Assembly: GCA_007844125.1 (NCBI GenBank)
Contig: CM017565.1
Span: forward strand, 12,266,618 to 12,330,617
DNA from: Sinonovacula constricta
Taxonomy: Eukaryota; Mollusca; Bivalvia; Cardiida; Solecurtidae
Reading direction: 5' to 3'
DNA: 64,000 nucleotides
Program-made: the position numbers and the translations under genes
The notes under the pieces: generated by a model
Databases searched by the model: none
Told to the model about the DNA's origin: nothing
The model's input: the letters and a program-made list of their open reading frames with translations, nothing else
Shown: in pieces, positions 23,426 through 35,792 of the stretch
Layout of the letters: the number at the start of each line of letters is the position of its first letter
How positions within the stretch are numbered: the first letter of the stretch is position 1

Positions 23426-23579
23426 GAAATGTGAATTTGATACAAGTAAAAAAAAAGGTGTTTGTGCAAACAAATAGCAAATTTAAGCATATCCAGTGTT
23501 GCAATTTGCAAATAAGAAATTGAATTTAGGCGGAAATCCCCTTCCATAGTCCTCCTGATACACTTGTGAGGCTGCAAGT

Positions 23580-24420
23580 ATTACCGGTCTTTCACAAGTC
23601 TGCTTCACTCGTGATGGTTCTCCCTGACACACTTGTGAGGCTGCAAGTATTACCGGTCTGTTACAAATGTGCTTCACTCGTGATGGTTCTCCCTGACACA
23701 CTTGTGAGGCTGCAAGTATTACCGGTCTGTTACAAATGTGCTTCACTCGTGATGGTTCTCCCTGATACACTTGTGAGGCTGCAAGTATTACCGGTCTGTT
23801 ACAAATGTGCTTCACTCGTGATGGTTCTCCCTGATACACTTGTGAGGCTGCAAGTATTACCGGTCTGTCACAAATGTGCTTCACTCGTGATGGTTCTCCC
23901 TGATACACTTGTGAGGCTGCAAGTATTACCGGTCTTTCACAAGTCTGCTTCACTCGTGATGGTTCTCCCTGACACACTTGTGAGGCTGCAAGTATTACCG
24001 GTCTGTTACAAATGTGCTTCACTCGTGATGGTTCTCCCTGACACACTTGTGAGGCTGCAAGTATTACCGGTCTGTTACAAATGTGCTTCACTCGTGATGG
24101 TTCTCCCTGATACACTTGTGAGGCTGCAAGTATTACCGGTCTGTTACAAATGTGCTTCACTCGTGATGGTTCTCCCTGATACACTTGTGAGGCTGCAAGT
24201 ATTACCGGTCTGTCACAAATGTGCTTCACTCGTGATGGTTCTCCCTGATACACTTGTGAGGCTGCAAGTATTACCGGTCTTTCACAAGTCTGCTTCACTC
24301 GTGATGGTTCTCCCTGACACACTTGTGAGGCTGCAAGTATTACCGGTCTGTTACAAATGTGCTTCACTCGTGATGGTTCTCCCTGACACACTTGTGAGGC
24401 TGCAAGTATTACCGGTCTGT
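23580..24420. repeat. 5-unit (345-bp) higher-order repeat in the 69-bp array
   Basis: The distinctive TTTCACAAGTCTGCTTC unit occurs at about 23590, 23935 and 24280, exactly 345 bases apart. In the first two blocks it is followed by three TTACAAATG units and a TCACAAATG unit. The GATACAC variant recurs at the same places in these blocks. Confidence 0.8.
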
Positions 24421-25763
24421 TACAAATGTGCTTCACTCGTGATGGTTCTCCCTGACACACTTGTGAGGCTGCAAGTATTACCGGTCTGTTACAAATGTGC
24501 TTCACTCGGGATGGTTCTCCCTGACACACTTGTGAGGCTGCAAGTATTACCGGTCTGTTACAAATGTGCTTCACTCGTGATGTTTCTCCCTGACACACTT
24601 GTGAGGCTGCAAGTATTACCGGTCTGTCACAAATGTGCTTCACTCGGGATGGTTCTCCCTGACACACTTGTGAGGCTGCAAGTATTACCGGTCTGTTACA
24701 AATGTGCTTCACTCGGGATGGTTCTCCCTGACACACTTGTGAGGTTGCAAGTATTACCGGTCTGTTACAAATGTGCTTCACTCGTGATGGTTCTCCCTGA
24801 CACACTCGTGAGGCTGCAAGTATTACCGGTCTGTCACAAATGTGCTTCACTCGTGATGTTTCTCCCTGACACACTTGTGAGGCTGCAAGTATTACCGGTC
24901 TGTCACAAATGTGCTTCACTCGGGATGGTTCTCCCTGACACACTTGTGAGGCTGCAAGTATTACCGGTCTGTCACAAGTCTGCTTCACTCGGGATGGTTC
25001 TCCCTGACACACTCGTGAGGCTGCAAGTATTACCGGTCTTTCACAAGTCTGCTTCACTCGTAATGTTTCTCCCTGACACACTTGTGAGGCTGCAAGTATT
25101 ACCGGTCTTTCACAAGTCTGCTTCACTCGTGATGTTTCTCCTTGACACACTTGTGAGGCTGCAAGTATTACCGGTCTTTCACAAGTCTGCTTCAATCGTG
25201 ATGTTTCTCCCTGACACACTTGTGAGGCTGCAAGTATTACCGGTCTGTTACAAATGTGCTTCACTCGGGATGGTTCTCCCTGACACACTTGTGAGGCTGC
25301 ACGTATTACCGGTCTGTTACAAGTCTGCTTCACTCGTGATGGTTCTCCCTGACACACTCGTGAGGCTGCAAGTATTACCGGTCTGTTACAAATGTGCTTC
25401 ACTCGGGATGGTTCTCCCTGACACACTTGTGAGGCTGCAAGTATTACTGGTCTTTCACAAGTCTGCTTCACTCGTGATGGTTCTCCCTGACACACCTGTG
25501 AGGCTGCAAGTATTACCGGTCTGTTACAAATGTGCTTCACTCGTGATGGTTCTCCCTGACACACTTGTGAGGCTGCAAGTATTACCGGTCTGTTACAAAT
25601 GTGCTTCACTCGTGATGTTTCTCCCTGACACACTTGTGAGGCTGCAAGTATTACCGGTCTGTCACAAATGTGCTTCACTCGGGATGGTTCTCCCTGACAC
25701 ACTTGTGAGGCTGCAAGTATTACCGGTCTGTCACAAGTCTGCTTCACTCGGGATGGTTCTCCC

Positions 25764-28560
25764 TGACACACTTGTGAGGCTGCAAGTATTACCGGTCTGT
25801 CACAAATGTGCTTCACTCGGGATGGTTCTCCCTGACACACTTGTGAGGCTGCAAGTATTACCGGTCTTTCACAAGTCTGCTTCACTCGTGATGGTTCTCC
25901 CTGACACACTTGTGAGGTTGCAAGTATTACCGGTCTGTCACAAATGTGCTTCACTCGGGATGGTTCTCCCTGACACACTTGTGAGGCTGCAAGTATTAAC
26001 GGTCTGTCACAAATGTGCTTCACTCGTGATGGTTCTCCCTGACACACTTGTGAGGCTGCAAGTATTACTGGTCTGTCACAAATATGCTTCACTCGGGATG
26101 GTTCTGCCTGACACACTTGTGAGGCTGCAAGTATTACCGGTCTGTCACAAATGTGCTTCACTCGTGATGGTTCTCCCTGACACACTCGTGAGGCTGCAAG
26201 TATTACCGGTCTGTCACAAATATGCTTCACTCGGGATGGTTCTCCCTGACACACTTGTGAGGCTGCAAGTATCACCGGTCTTTCACAAGTCTGCTTCAAC
26301 CGGGATGTTTCTCCCTGACACACTTGTGAGGCTGCAAGTATTACCGGTCTGTCACAAGTCTGCTTCAACCGGGATGTTTCTCCCTGACACACTTGTGAGG
26401 CTGCAAGTATTACCGGTCTTTCACAAGTCTGCTTCAACTGGGATGTTTCTCTCTGACACACTTGTGAGGCTGCAAGTATTACCGGTCTGTCACAAGTCTG
26501 CTTCAACCGGGATGTTTCTCCCTGACACACTTGTGAGGCTGCAAGTATTACCGGTCTTTCACAAGTCTGCTTCAACCGGGATGTTTCTCCCTGACACACT
26601 TGTGAGGCTGCAAGTATTACCGGTCTTTCACAAGTCTGCTTCAACCGGGATGGTTCTCCCTGACACACTTGTGAGGCTGCAAGTATTACCGGTCTCTTAC
26701 AAGTCTGCTTCAACCGGGATGTTTCTCCCTGACACACTTGTGAGGCTGCAGGTATTACCGGTCTGTTACAAATGTGCTTCACTCGTGATGGTTCTCCCTG
26801 ACACACTCGTGAGGCTGCAAGTATTACCGGTCTGTTACAAATGTGCTTCAATCGGGATGGTTCTCCCTGACACACTTGTGAGGCTGCAAGTATTACCGGT
26901 CTGTCACAAATGTGCTTCACTCGTGATGGTTCTCCCTGACACACTCGTGAGGCTGCAAGTATTACCGGTCTGTTACAAATGTGCTTCACTCGGGATGGTT
27001 CTCCCTGACACACTCGTGAGGCTGCAAGTATTACCGGTCTGTTACAAACGTGCTTCACTCGTGATGGTTCTCCCTGACACACTTGTGAGGCTGCAAGTAT
27101 TACCGGTCAGTTACAAGTCTGCTTCACTCGTGATGTTTCTCCTTGACACACTTGTGAGGCTGCAAGTATTACCGGTCTGTCACAAATGTGCTTCACTCGG
27201 GATGGTTCTCCCTGACACACTTGTGAGGCTGCAAGTATTACCGGTCTTTCACAAGTCTGCTTCACTCGTGATGGTTCTCCCTGACACACTTGTGAGGTTG
27301 CAAGTATTACCGGTCTGTCACAAATGTGCTTCACTCGGGATGGTTCTCCCTGACACACTTGTGAGGCTGCAAGTATTAACGGTCTGTCACAAATGTGCTT
27401 CACTCGTGATGGTTCTCCCTGACACACTTGTGAGGCTGCAAGTATTACTGGTCTGTCACAAATATGCTTCACTCGGGATGGTTCTCCCTGACACACTTGT
27501 GAGGCTGCAAGTATTACCGGTCTGTCACAAATGTGCTTCACTCGTGATGGTTCTCCCTGACACACTCGTGAGGCTGCAAGTATTACCGGTCTGTCACAAA
27601 TATGCTTCACTCGGGATGGTTCTCCCTGACACACTTGTGAGGCTGCAAGTATCACCGGTCTTTCACAAGTCTGCTTCAACCGGGATGTTTCTCCCTGACA
27701 CACTTGTGAGGCTGCAAGTATTACCGGTCTGTCACAAGTCTGCTTCAACCGGGATGTTTCTCCCTGACACACTTGTGAGGCTGCAAGTATTACCGGTCTT
27801 TCACAAGTCTGCTTCAACTGGGATGTTTCTCTCTGACACACTTGTGAGGCTGCAAGTATTACCGGTCTGTCACAAGTCTGCTTCAACCGGGATGTTTCTC
27901 CCTGACACACTTGTGAGGCTGCAAGTATTACCGGTCTTTCACAAGTCTGCTTCAACCGGGATGTTTCTCCCTGACACACTTGTGAGGCTGCAAGTATTAC
28001 CGGTCTTTCACAAGTCTGCTTCAACCGGGATGGTTCTCCCTGACACACTTGTGAGGCTGCAAGTATTACCGGTCTCTTACAAGTCTGCTTCAACCGGGAT
28101 GTTTCTCCCTGACACACTTGTGAGGCTGCAGGTATTACCGGTCTGTTACAAATGTGCTTCACTCGTGATGGTTCTCCCTGACACACTCGTGAGGCTGCAA
28201 GTATTACCGGTCTGTTACAAATGTGCTTCAATCGGGATGGTTCTCCCTGACACACTTGTGAGGCTGCAAGTATTACCGGTCTGTCACAAATGTGCTTCAC
28301 TCGTGATGGTTCTCCCTGACACACTCGTGAGGCTGCAAGTATTACCGGTCTGTTACAAATGTGCTTCACTCGGGATGGTTCTCCCTGACACACTCGTGAG
28401 GCTGCAAGTATTACCGGTCTGTTACAAACGTGCTTCACTCGTGATGGTTCTCCCTGACACACTTGTGAGGCTGCAAGTATTACCGGTCAGTTACAAGTCT
28501 GCTTCACTCGTGATGTTTCTCCTTGACACACTTGTGAGGCTGCAAGTATTACCGGTCTGT
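25764..28560. repeat. 1,380-bp (20-unit) tandem duplication in the 69-bp array
   Basis: Sequence from about 25764 to 27180 matches 27144 to 28560 at a constant offset of 1,380 bases. By line-by-line reading the only difference found is at 26106 (G, against C at 27486). Shared private variants include the TATTAACGGTC unit (25996/27376), the ATCACCGGTC unit (26270/27650) and the TCAACTGGG unit (26433/27813). It is a recent single event. Confidence 0.9.
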
Positions 28561-30889
28561 TACAAGTCTGCTTCACTCGTGATGGTTCTCCCTGACACAC
28601 TCGTGAGGCTGCAAGTATTACCGGTCTGTTACAAATGTGCTTCACTCGGGATGGTTCTCCCTGACACACTCGTGAGGCTGCAAGTATAACCGGTCTGTTA
28701 CAAGTCTGCTTCACTCGTGATGGTTCTCCCTGATACACTCGTGAGGCTGCAAGTATTACCGGTCTGTTACAAATGTGCTTCACTCGGGATGGTTCTCCCT
28801 GACACACTCGTGAGGCTGCAAGTATTACCGGTCTGTTACAAATGTGCTTCACTCGTGATGGTTCTCCCTGACACACTCGTGAGGCTGCAAGTATTACCGG
28901 TCTGTCACAAATGTGCTTCACTCGGGATGGGTCTCCCTGACACACTTGTGAGGCTGCAAGTATTACCGGTCTGTCACAAATGTGCTTCACTCGGGATGTT
29001 TCTCCCTGACACACTCGTGAGGCTGCAAGTATTACCGGTCTGTCACAAATGTGCTTCACTCGGGATGGGTCTCCCTGACACACTTGTGAGGCTGCAAGTA
29101 TTACCGGTCTGTTACAAATGTGCTTCACTCGTGATGGTTCTCCCTGACACACTCGTGAGGCTGCAAGTATTACCGGTCTGTTACAAGTCTGCTTCACTCA
29201 TGATGTTTCTCCCTGACACACTTGTGAGGCTGCAAGTATTACCGGTCTGTTACAAATGTGCTTCACTCGGGATGGGTCTCCCTGACACACTTGTGAGGCT
29301 GCAAGTATTACCGGTCTGTTACAAATGTGCTTCACTCGTGATGTTTCTCCCTGACACACTTGTGAGGCTGCAAGTATTACCGGTCTGTCACAAGTCTGCT
29401 TCACTCATGATGTTTCTCCCTGACACCCTTGTGTGGCTGCAAGTATTACCGGTCTGTTACAAATGTGCTTCACTCGTGATGGTTCTCCCTGACACACTTG
29501 TGAGGCTGCAAGTATTACCGGTCTGTCACAAATGTGCTTCACTCGGGATGGTTCTCCCTGACACACTTGTGAGGCTGCAAGTATTACCGGTCTGTTACAA
29601 GTCTGCTTCACTCGTGATGGGTCTCCCTGACACACTTGTGAGGCTGCAAGTATTACCGGTCTGTTACAAGTCTGCTTCACTCGTGATGGTTCTCCCTGAC
29701 ACACTTGTGAGGCTGCAAGTATTACCGGTCTGTTACAAATGTGCTTCACTCGGGATGTTTCTCCCTGACACACTTGTGAGGCTGCAAGTATTACCGGTCT
29801 GTTACAAATGTGCTTCACTCGGGATGGGTCTCTCTGACACACTTGTGAGGCTGCAAGTATTACCGGTCTGTTACAAATGTGCTTCACTCGTGATGTTTCT
29901 CCATGACACACTCGTGAGGCTGCAAGTATTACCGGTCTGTTACAAATGTGCTTCACTCGGGATGGGTCTCCCTGACACACTTGTGAGGCTGCAAGTATTA
30001 CCGGTCTGTTACAAATGTGCTTCACTCGTGATGTTTCTCCATGACACACTCGTGAGGCTGCAAGTATTACCGGTCTGTTACAAGTCTGCTTCTTTCGTGA
30101 TGGTTCTCCCTGACACACTTGTGAGGCTGCAAGTATTACCGGTCTGTTACAAGTCTGCTTCACTCGGGATGGTTCTCCCTGACACACTTGTGAGGCTGCA
30201 AGTATTACCGGTCTGTTACAAATGTGCTTCACTCGGGATGGTTCTCCCTGACACACTCGTGAGGCTGCAAGTATTACCGGTCTGTTACAAATGTGCTTCA
30301 CTCGGGATGGTTCTCCCTGACACACTCGTGAGGCTGCAAGTATTACCGGTCTGTTACAAATGTGCTTCACTCGGGATGGGTCTCCCTGACACACTTGTGA
30401 GGCTGCAAGTATTACCGGTCTGTCACAAATGTGCTTCACTCGGGATGGTTCTCCCTGACACACTTGTGAGGCTGCAAGTATTACCGGTCTGTTACAAATG
30501 TGCTTCACTCGGGATGGTTCTCCCTGACACACTTGTGAGGCTGCAAGTATTACCGGTCTGTTACAAATGTGCTTCACTCGAGATGGTTCTCCCTGACACA
30601 CTCGTGAGGCTGCAAGTATTACCGGTCTGTTACAAATGTGCTTCACTCGGGATGGTTCTCCCTGACACACTTGTGAGGCTGCAAGTATTACCGGTCTGTT
30701 ACAAATGTGCTTCACTCGGGATGGTTCTCCCTGACACACTCGTGAGGCTGCAAGTATTACCGGTCTGTTACAAATGTGCTTCACTCGTGATGGTTCTCCC
30801 TGACACACTCGTGAGGCTGCAAGTATTACCGGTCTGTCACAAATGTGCTTCACTCGTGATGGTTCTCCCTGACACACTTGTGAGGCTGC

Positions 30890-31735
30890 AAGTATTACCG
30901 GTCTGTCACAAGTCTGCTTCACTCGTGATGGTTCTCCCTGACACACTCGTGAGGCTGCAAGTATTACCGGTCTGTCACAAATGTGCTTCACTGGGGATGT
31001 TTCTCCTTGACACACTTGTGAGGCTGCAAGTATTACCGGTCTGTTACAAATGTGCTTCACTCGTGATGGTTCTCCCTGACACACTTGTGAGGCTGCAAGT
31101 ATTACCGGTCTGTCACAAGTCTGCTTCACTCATGATGTTTCTCCTTGACACACTTGTGAGGCTGCAAGTATTACCGGTCTGTTACAAGTCTGCTTCACTC
31201 GTGATGTTTCTCCTTGACACACTTGTGAGGCTGCAAGTATTACCGGTCTGTTACAAGTCTGCTTCACTCGTGATGTTTCTCCTTGACACACTCGTGAGGC
31301 TGCAAGTATTACCGGTCTGTCACAAGTCTGCTTCACTCGTGATGGTTCTCCCTGACACACTTGTGAGGCTGCAAGTATTACCGGTCTGTCACAAATGTGC
31401 TTCACTCGGGATGTTTCTCCTTGACACACTTGTGAGGCTGCAAGTATTACCGGTCTGTTACAAATGTGCTTCACTCGTGATGGTTCTCCCTGACACACTT
31501 GTGAGGCTGCAAGTATTACCGGTCTGTCACAAGTCTGCTTCACTCATGATGTTTCTCCCTGACACACTTGTGAGGCTGCAAGTATTACCGGTCTGTTACA
31601 AGTCTGCTTCACTCGTGATGTTTCTCCTTGACACACTTGTGAGGCTGCAAGTATTACCGGTCTGTTACAAGTCTGCTTCACTCGTGATGTTTCTCCTTGA
31701 CACACTCGTGAGGCTGCAAGTATTACCGGTCTGTC
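30890..31735. repeat. 414-bp (6-unit) higher-order repeat in the 69-bp array
   Basis: The rare TCACTCATGATG unit occurs at about 31131, 31545 and again at 31752. The blocks around 30979-31300 and 31393-31714 match at offset 414, including the CTCCTTGACAC variants. Smaller 138-bp (two-unit) periodicities are seen at 29901/30039 and 31801/31939. Confidence 0.7.
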
Positions 31736-33358
31736 ACAAGTCTGCTTCACTCATGATGTTTCTCCCTGACACACTCGTGAGGCTGCAAGTATTACCGGTC
31801 TCTTACAAGTCTGCTTCACTCGCGATGTTTCTCCTTGACACACTTGTGAGGCTGCAAGTATTACCGGTCTGCCACAAATGTGCTTCACTCGCGATGTTTC
31901 TCCTTGACACACTCGTGAGGCTGCAAGTATTACCGGTCTCTTACAAGTCTGCTTCACTCGCGATGTTTCTCCTTGACACACTTGTGAGGCTGCAAGTATT
32001 ACCGGTCTGCCACAAATGTGCTTCACTCGGGATGGTTCTCCTTGACACACTCGTGAGGCTGCAAGTATTACCGGTCTGACACAAATGTGCTTCACTCGTG
32101 ATGGTTCTCCCTGACACACTTGTGAGGCTGCAAGTATTACCGGTCTGTCACAAATGTGCTTCACTCGTGATGTTTCTCATTGACACACTCGTGAGGCTGC
32201 AAGTATTACCGGTCTGACACAAATGTGCTTCACTCGTGATGGTTCTCCCTGACACACTTGTGAGGCTGCAAGTATTACCGGTCTGTCACAAATGTGCTTC
32301 ACTCGTGATGTTTCTCCTTGACACACTCGTGAGGCTGCAAGTATTACCGGTCTGTTACAAATGTGCTTCACTCGTGATGGTTCTCCCTGACACACTTGTG
32401 AGGCTGCAAGTATTACCGGTCTGTTACAAATGTGCTTCACTCGGGATGGTTCTCCCTGACACACTTGTGAGGCTGCAAGTATTACCGGTCTGTTACAAAT
32501 GTGCTTCACTCGTGATGTTTCTCCCTGACACACTTGTGAGGCTGCAAGTATTACCGGTCTGTTACAAATGTGCTTCACTCGGGATGGTTCTCCCTGACAC
32601 ACTTGTGAGGCTGCAAGTATTACCGGTCTGTTACAAATGTGCTTCACTCGTGATGTTTCTCCCTGATACACTTGTGAGGCTGCAAGTATTACCGGTCTGT
32701 TACAAGTCTGCTTCACTCGTGATGTTTCTCCCTGACACACTTGTGAGGCTGCAAGTATTACCGGTCTTTTACAAATGTGCTTCACTCGTGATGGTTCTCC
32801 CTGACACACTTGTGAGGCTGCAAGTACTACCGGTCTGTTACAAATGTGCTTCACTCGGGATGGTTCTCCCTGACATACTTGTGAGGCTGCAAGTATTACC
32901 GGTCTGTTACAAATGTGCTTCACTCGTGATGGTTCTCCCTGACACACTTGTGAGGCTGCAAGTATTACCGGTCTGTTACAAATGTGCTTCACTCTGGATG
33001 GTTCTCCCTGACACACTTGTGAGGCTGCAAGTATTACCGGTCTGTTACAAATGTGCTTCACTCGTGATGTTTCTCCCTGACACACTTGTGAGGCTGCAAG
33101 TATTACCGGTCTGTCACAAATGTGCTTCACTCGGGATGTTTCTCCATGACACACTTGTGAGGCTGCAAGTATTACCGGTCTGTTACAAGTCAGCTTCACT
33201 CGTGATGGTTCTCCCTGACACACTTGTGAGGCTGCAAGTATTACCGGTCTGTCACAAATATGCTTCACTCGTGATGGTTCTCCCTGACACACTTGTGAGG
33301 GTGTACGTATTACCGATGTGGTACAGATGTATTTCACTAATGGACGGTCTCCCTGACT

Positions 33359-33425
33359 AAATTATGAGATTGTTGTTATTACCGATCTGAAACAGGTCTA
33401 CTTCACGCGTGGTTTTACTGTAGTT
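33359..33425. repeat. decayed edge units of the 69-bp array
   Basis: ATTATGAGATTGTTGTTATT followed by ACCGATCTGAAACAGGTCTA still aligns with the unit but at much lower identity, as expected at the margin of a homogenised satellite. Confidence 0.7.
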
Positions 33426-33967
33426 GGGAACGCTATATTTAGCCATGACAACCCAACTAGGGGGTGGGCGTCGGGGGTTACATTTTGTTTCCCAAAAATG
33501 TGTGTATTTTCACCGATGTGATCAGCAAGATATCAGACGTAGCATACATTGTTAATATAATATTTACTTGTTTGAAAATTGTATTGAGATATAGGTATTT
33601 CACTTTTAGATTTTCTTTTTTTAAAACAGAGACAATCTGAGTAAAATAGTTGACACCATTAGAAGTTAATTTTTCACTTGCTGAAACTATTGTATTTTAT
33701 ACTGACATATTTACATATCTTGAAAAGAAATGTCTTAAAGAAAATGACTGAAAACAAAAAAACAACCTAGGAGCTGATTATCGGAGTTGATCATCCCTAC
33801 GTAAAACAAAGCATCAAAGAAACTTGGTTTTCTGAGGAAAATCTAATATTTGCAAAAGCAGGGTGAAATACTCCCTTTAAAAATGTTGTATTATAAAGAC
33901 AAAGGAAACTGTAACAAGGTTTGAAGCAATGTTTATGACATAGTCTCTTGAAATATAAATATAAATA
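33426..33967. other. intergenic, nothing recognised
   Basis: AT-rich spacer between the 69-bp array and the second SINE copy. It holds a 5-7 base G-rich patch near 33460, and no gene was seen. Confidence 0.45.
33950..33961. repeat. target-site duplication, left, of SINE at 33968
   Basis: GAAATATAAATA, matched at 34236-34247; a few extra TAAATA bases separate it from the tail. Confidence 0.7.
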
Positions 33968-34235
33968 GGGATTGGGATTGGGATTAGACGGCATTTTTGC
34001 CGATACTGTGCAGCGACATTTCTATCATTATATCACGGGGGCACTTATGAGGTGCCCAGGGACTGAACCCGGCCGCTCCGTTATACTGACACTGACGAGT
34101 CAGGCGTAATGCTGTCCCTCTGGCCCCGAACGTCAGGAAGGAAGCCACTTCTACTAACTTTAAAGTCTTTGGTTTGAACCCGCGACCTCCCGAACCGCAA
34201 GCCGACGCTCTACCACCTTAGCTATTGCGGCCGGT
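33968..34235 (-). mobile_element. second copy of the tRNA-derived SINE, with 12-bp target duplication
   Basis: Same family as 4719-5003: AATCCC-repeat tail, identical central body apart from scattered substitutions, and a tRNA-like head ending at GGCCGG. GAAATATAAATA at 33950-33961 is repeated at 34236-34247. Compared with copy 1 it lacks about a dozen bases in the head, where copy 1 has two near-identical words (GGTTTGACCC and GGTTCGAACCC). The deletion therefore looks like slippage between them and leaves the B box as GGTTTGAACCC. The A box also carries a change (CACCTTAGC for CACCTGAGC on the plus strand). Confidence 0.87.
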
Positions 34236-34247
34236 GAAATATAAATA
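34236..34247. repeat. target-site duplication, right, of SINE at 33968
   Basis: Exact partner of 33950-33961. Confidence 0.75.
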
Positions 34248-34518
34248 CATATACTTCATTTTAAATTGTGCACAAGCTTCCTTAAACAATACCATTTTGC
34301 TACGGTCCTTCTAAGTCCCCAATTAATAACAACCAAACATACTTTAACCAGATAAAAAGACTGGTTAGGTTTTCTTTAATCTGAAAATAAGCGGTAACCT
34401 CCTTTTAGTCGTAATAAAGTGTTTCTTTATCGGTTCGATAAACTGCGTTTTATGTATGTTTACATCATTAATGGAAAACCCATCGATTGTTTACATCGTT
34501 TATCTAAAATTGCCTTTT

Positions 34519-35792
34519 ATAGTTTGACCAGAAATTATTGAGAATTCATTGCCGTGCAATATTAATCATCAAAGGAAGACCATAAGGAACACACTTGCAA
34601 CATTCATAGGCCTTACCTTGAACTGTAAAATTATGGTAAAAATAGTATTTTGTTAAATCTTATTCCGCTTCGATACAAGCTTCTATATGTCTGGGCATAC
34701 TTTGGATGAGAGAAGTTAAAAAATCATGGGTAATACTGTCCCAATATCGCTCCACCTCAACCTTCATATCCTCAATAATTTGTAATCATTTTTGTTTTAT
34801 ATTGTCCTTCATTATTCCCTAAATGTTTTCAATAGGGGTTCAGATCCAGACTATAACTTGGCCAGTCGAGTAGGGTCACGTGATTGTCCTTAACCCACCT
34901 TATGGAATGAATTGCCTTGCGTTTCGGGTCGTTGTCCTGCTGGAAAATCCATTTATTTCCATACAACACATGTGGTGTGGGGAACAAATAACCTTCAAGG
35001 ATGTCGGTGTATATTTTACTTGGCATGTTGTTGTCGAATATACATATTGGGGTGGTACCAAGTGTAGATACCCCACCCCACACATGAAACTTAGGGCTGC
35101 ACTTTGGCCGTTGATACAATGGTCTCTGATTTTCTTTATTTCACAGCTTTTGACAGTTTGGATACAGCCATATACCGGTAGAACTTTCATCTGAGAATAG
35201 GCCTATAACATCCTCCCAGTTATGATTTCTGTGACTTAGACACCACTCTAAACGTCTTTGTTTTGTTCAGGAGAGAGAGAATGGGAGAAGGAATACCACG
35301 GGTTTTCACCCTATTCAGTTCATGTAAATTTCGTCTTTTGATCAATTCAGTTCTAATGATCTGAATGCTCATGCGTCTGTTCATAGAATCGATAATCTCC
35401 AGTCTTATTCTGTTACCAGTTGCGAATTTTCATGGTCTACCTGCTCCTTTTTGTAGCTCAAAACTATCATTCCTTTGAATAGGCTCAATGATACGATACA
35501 CTGTAGATAGAGGAACGTCTGCTTTTCAGACGAACCTTGTGCTAAAGTATTCCATTTTCATATAATTCATAGACAATCTTTTTTCTTGAGCTGACATTGT
35601 GACAGTGACCACCAAATATGCTCAGAGGTTTTGCTTACCAAGGGTGATTACTTAAATTGACTACGTTTAGTATGAGGAGGAGTTATTTCCCTTGACCCCC
35701 TGTCCCCTAACATGACCTTGTATGGATGAGTGCAAAATACATGAAAACAGGTTTAAGAACAAAAAAATTCAATAACTTCTGGTCAAACTATA
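34519..35792 (-). mobile_element. Tc1/mariner DNA transposon with terminal inverted repeats
   Basis: The left end TAGTTTGACCAGAAATTATT (from 34520) and the right end, read in reverse as TAGTTTGACCAGAAGTTATT (from 35791), match at all but one of the first 22 positions. Flanking TA dinucleotides fit the TA target used by this superfamily. The ~1.27-kb length is typical, and the interior carries a broken Tc1-type transposase on the minus strand. The element is non-autonomous now. Confidence 0.87.
34660..35597 (-). pseudogene. broken Tc1-type (DD34E) transposase
   Basis: Once a cut-and-paste transposase binding the flanking inverted repeats. On the minus strand it begins MSAQEKRLSMNYMKMEY and has a GRP hook motif after the helix-turn-helix region. 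The first catalytic Asp is in FSDES (codon at 35189-35191), the second in QDNDPK (34934-34936). A GAA for the final Glu (34828-34830) lies in a frame shifted by one extra base after LDLNP. With that base discounted, Asp-to-Glu spacing is 34 residues. The C-terminal words DSITHDFL and SMPRHIEA are typical of Tc1. At least three stops (one about 24 codons in, one after the GRP motif, one after the FSDES block) and several frame changes break it. The usual family length is near 340 residues; this span would code about 312. Confidence 0.9.

Larger units (their letters stand above)
23556..33358. repeat. 69-bp tandem array, about 142 units
   Basis: The unit is ACACTTGTGAGGCTGCAAGT, then ATTACCGGTCTGTTACAAAT, then GTGCTTCACTCGTGATGGTT and CTCCCTGAC. 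The phase is exact: the word ACCGGTC in the first unit (23583-23589) and in a late unit (ending 33180) are 139 times 69 bases apart, so there is no net indel. Units vary at a handful of two-state positions: TTAC/TCAC/TTCAC, AAATGT/AAGTCT, CGTG/CGGG, GGTT/GTTT, ACTT/ACTC, CCTG/CTTG, GATA/GACA. Because 69 is a multiple of three, one frame on each strand stays open for thousands of bases (plus VRLQVLPVCYKCASLVMVLPDTL-type, minus CQGEPSRVKHICNRP-type). Most variants change amino acids in both frames, so I read it as satellite DNA and not a gene. Decayed units continue to about 33420. Confidence 0.93.

Noticed and set aside
23566..32079. Open frames of 1,707 and 1,120 codons (plus) and 1,199 codons (minus) as giant repeat proteins
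   Set aside because: They follow from a 69-bp unit with one stop-free frame on each strand. Variants are mostly non-synonymous in both frames, there is no signal sequence, non-repeat domain or splice context, and stops appear at unit variants (28687, 32077, 32215).
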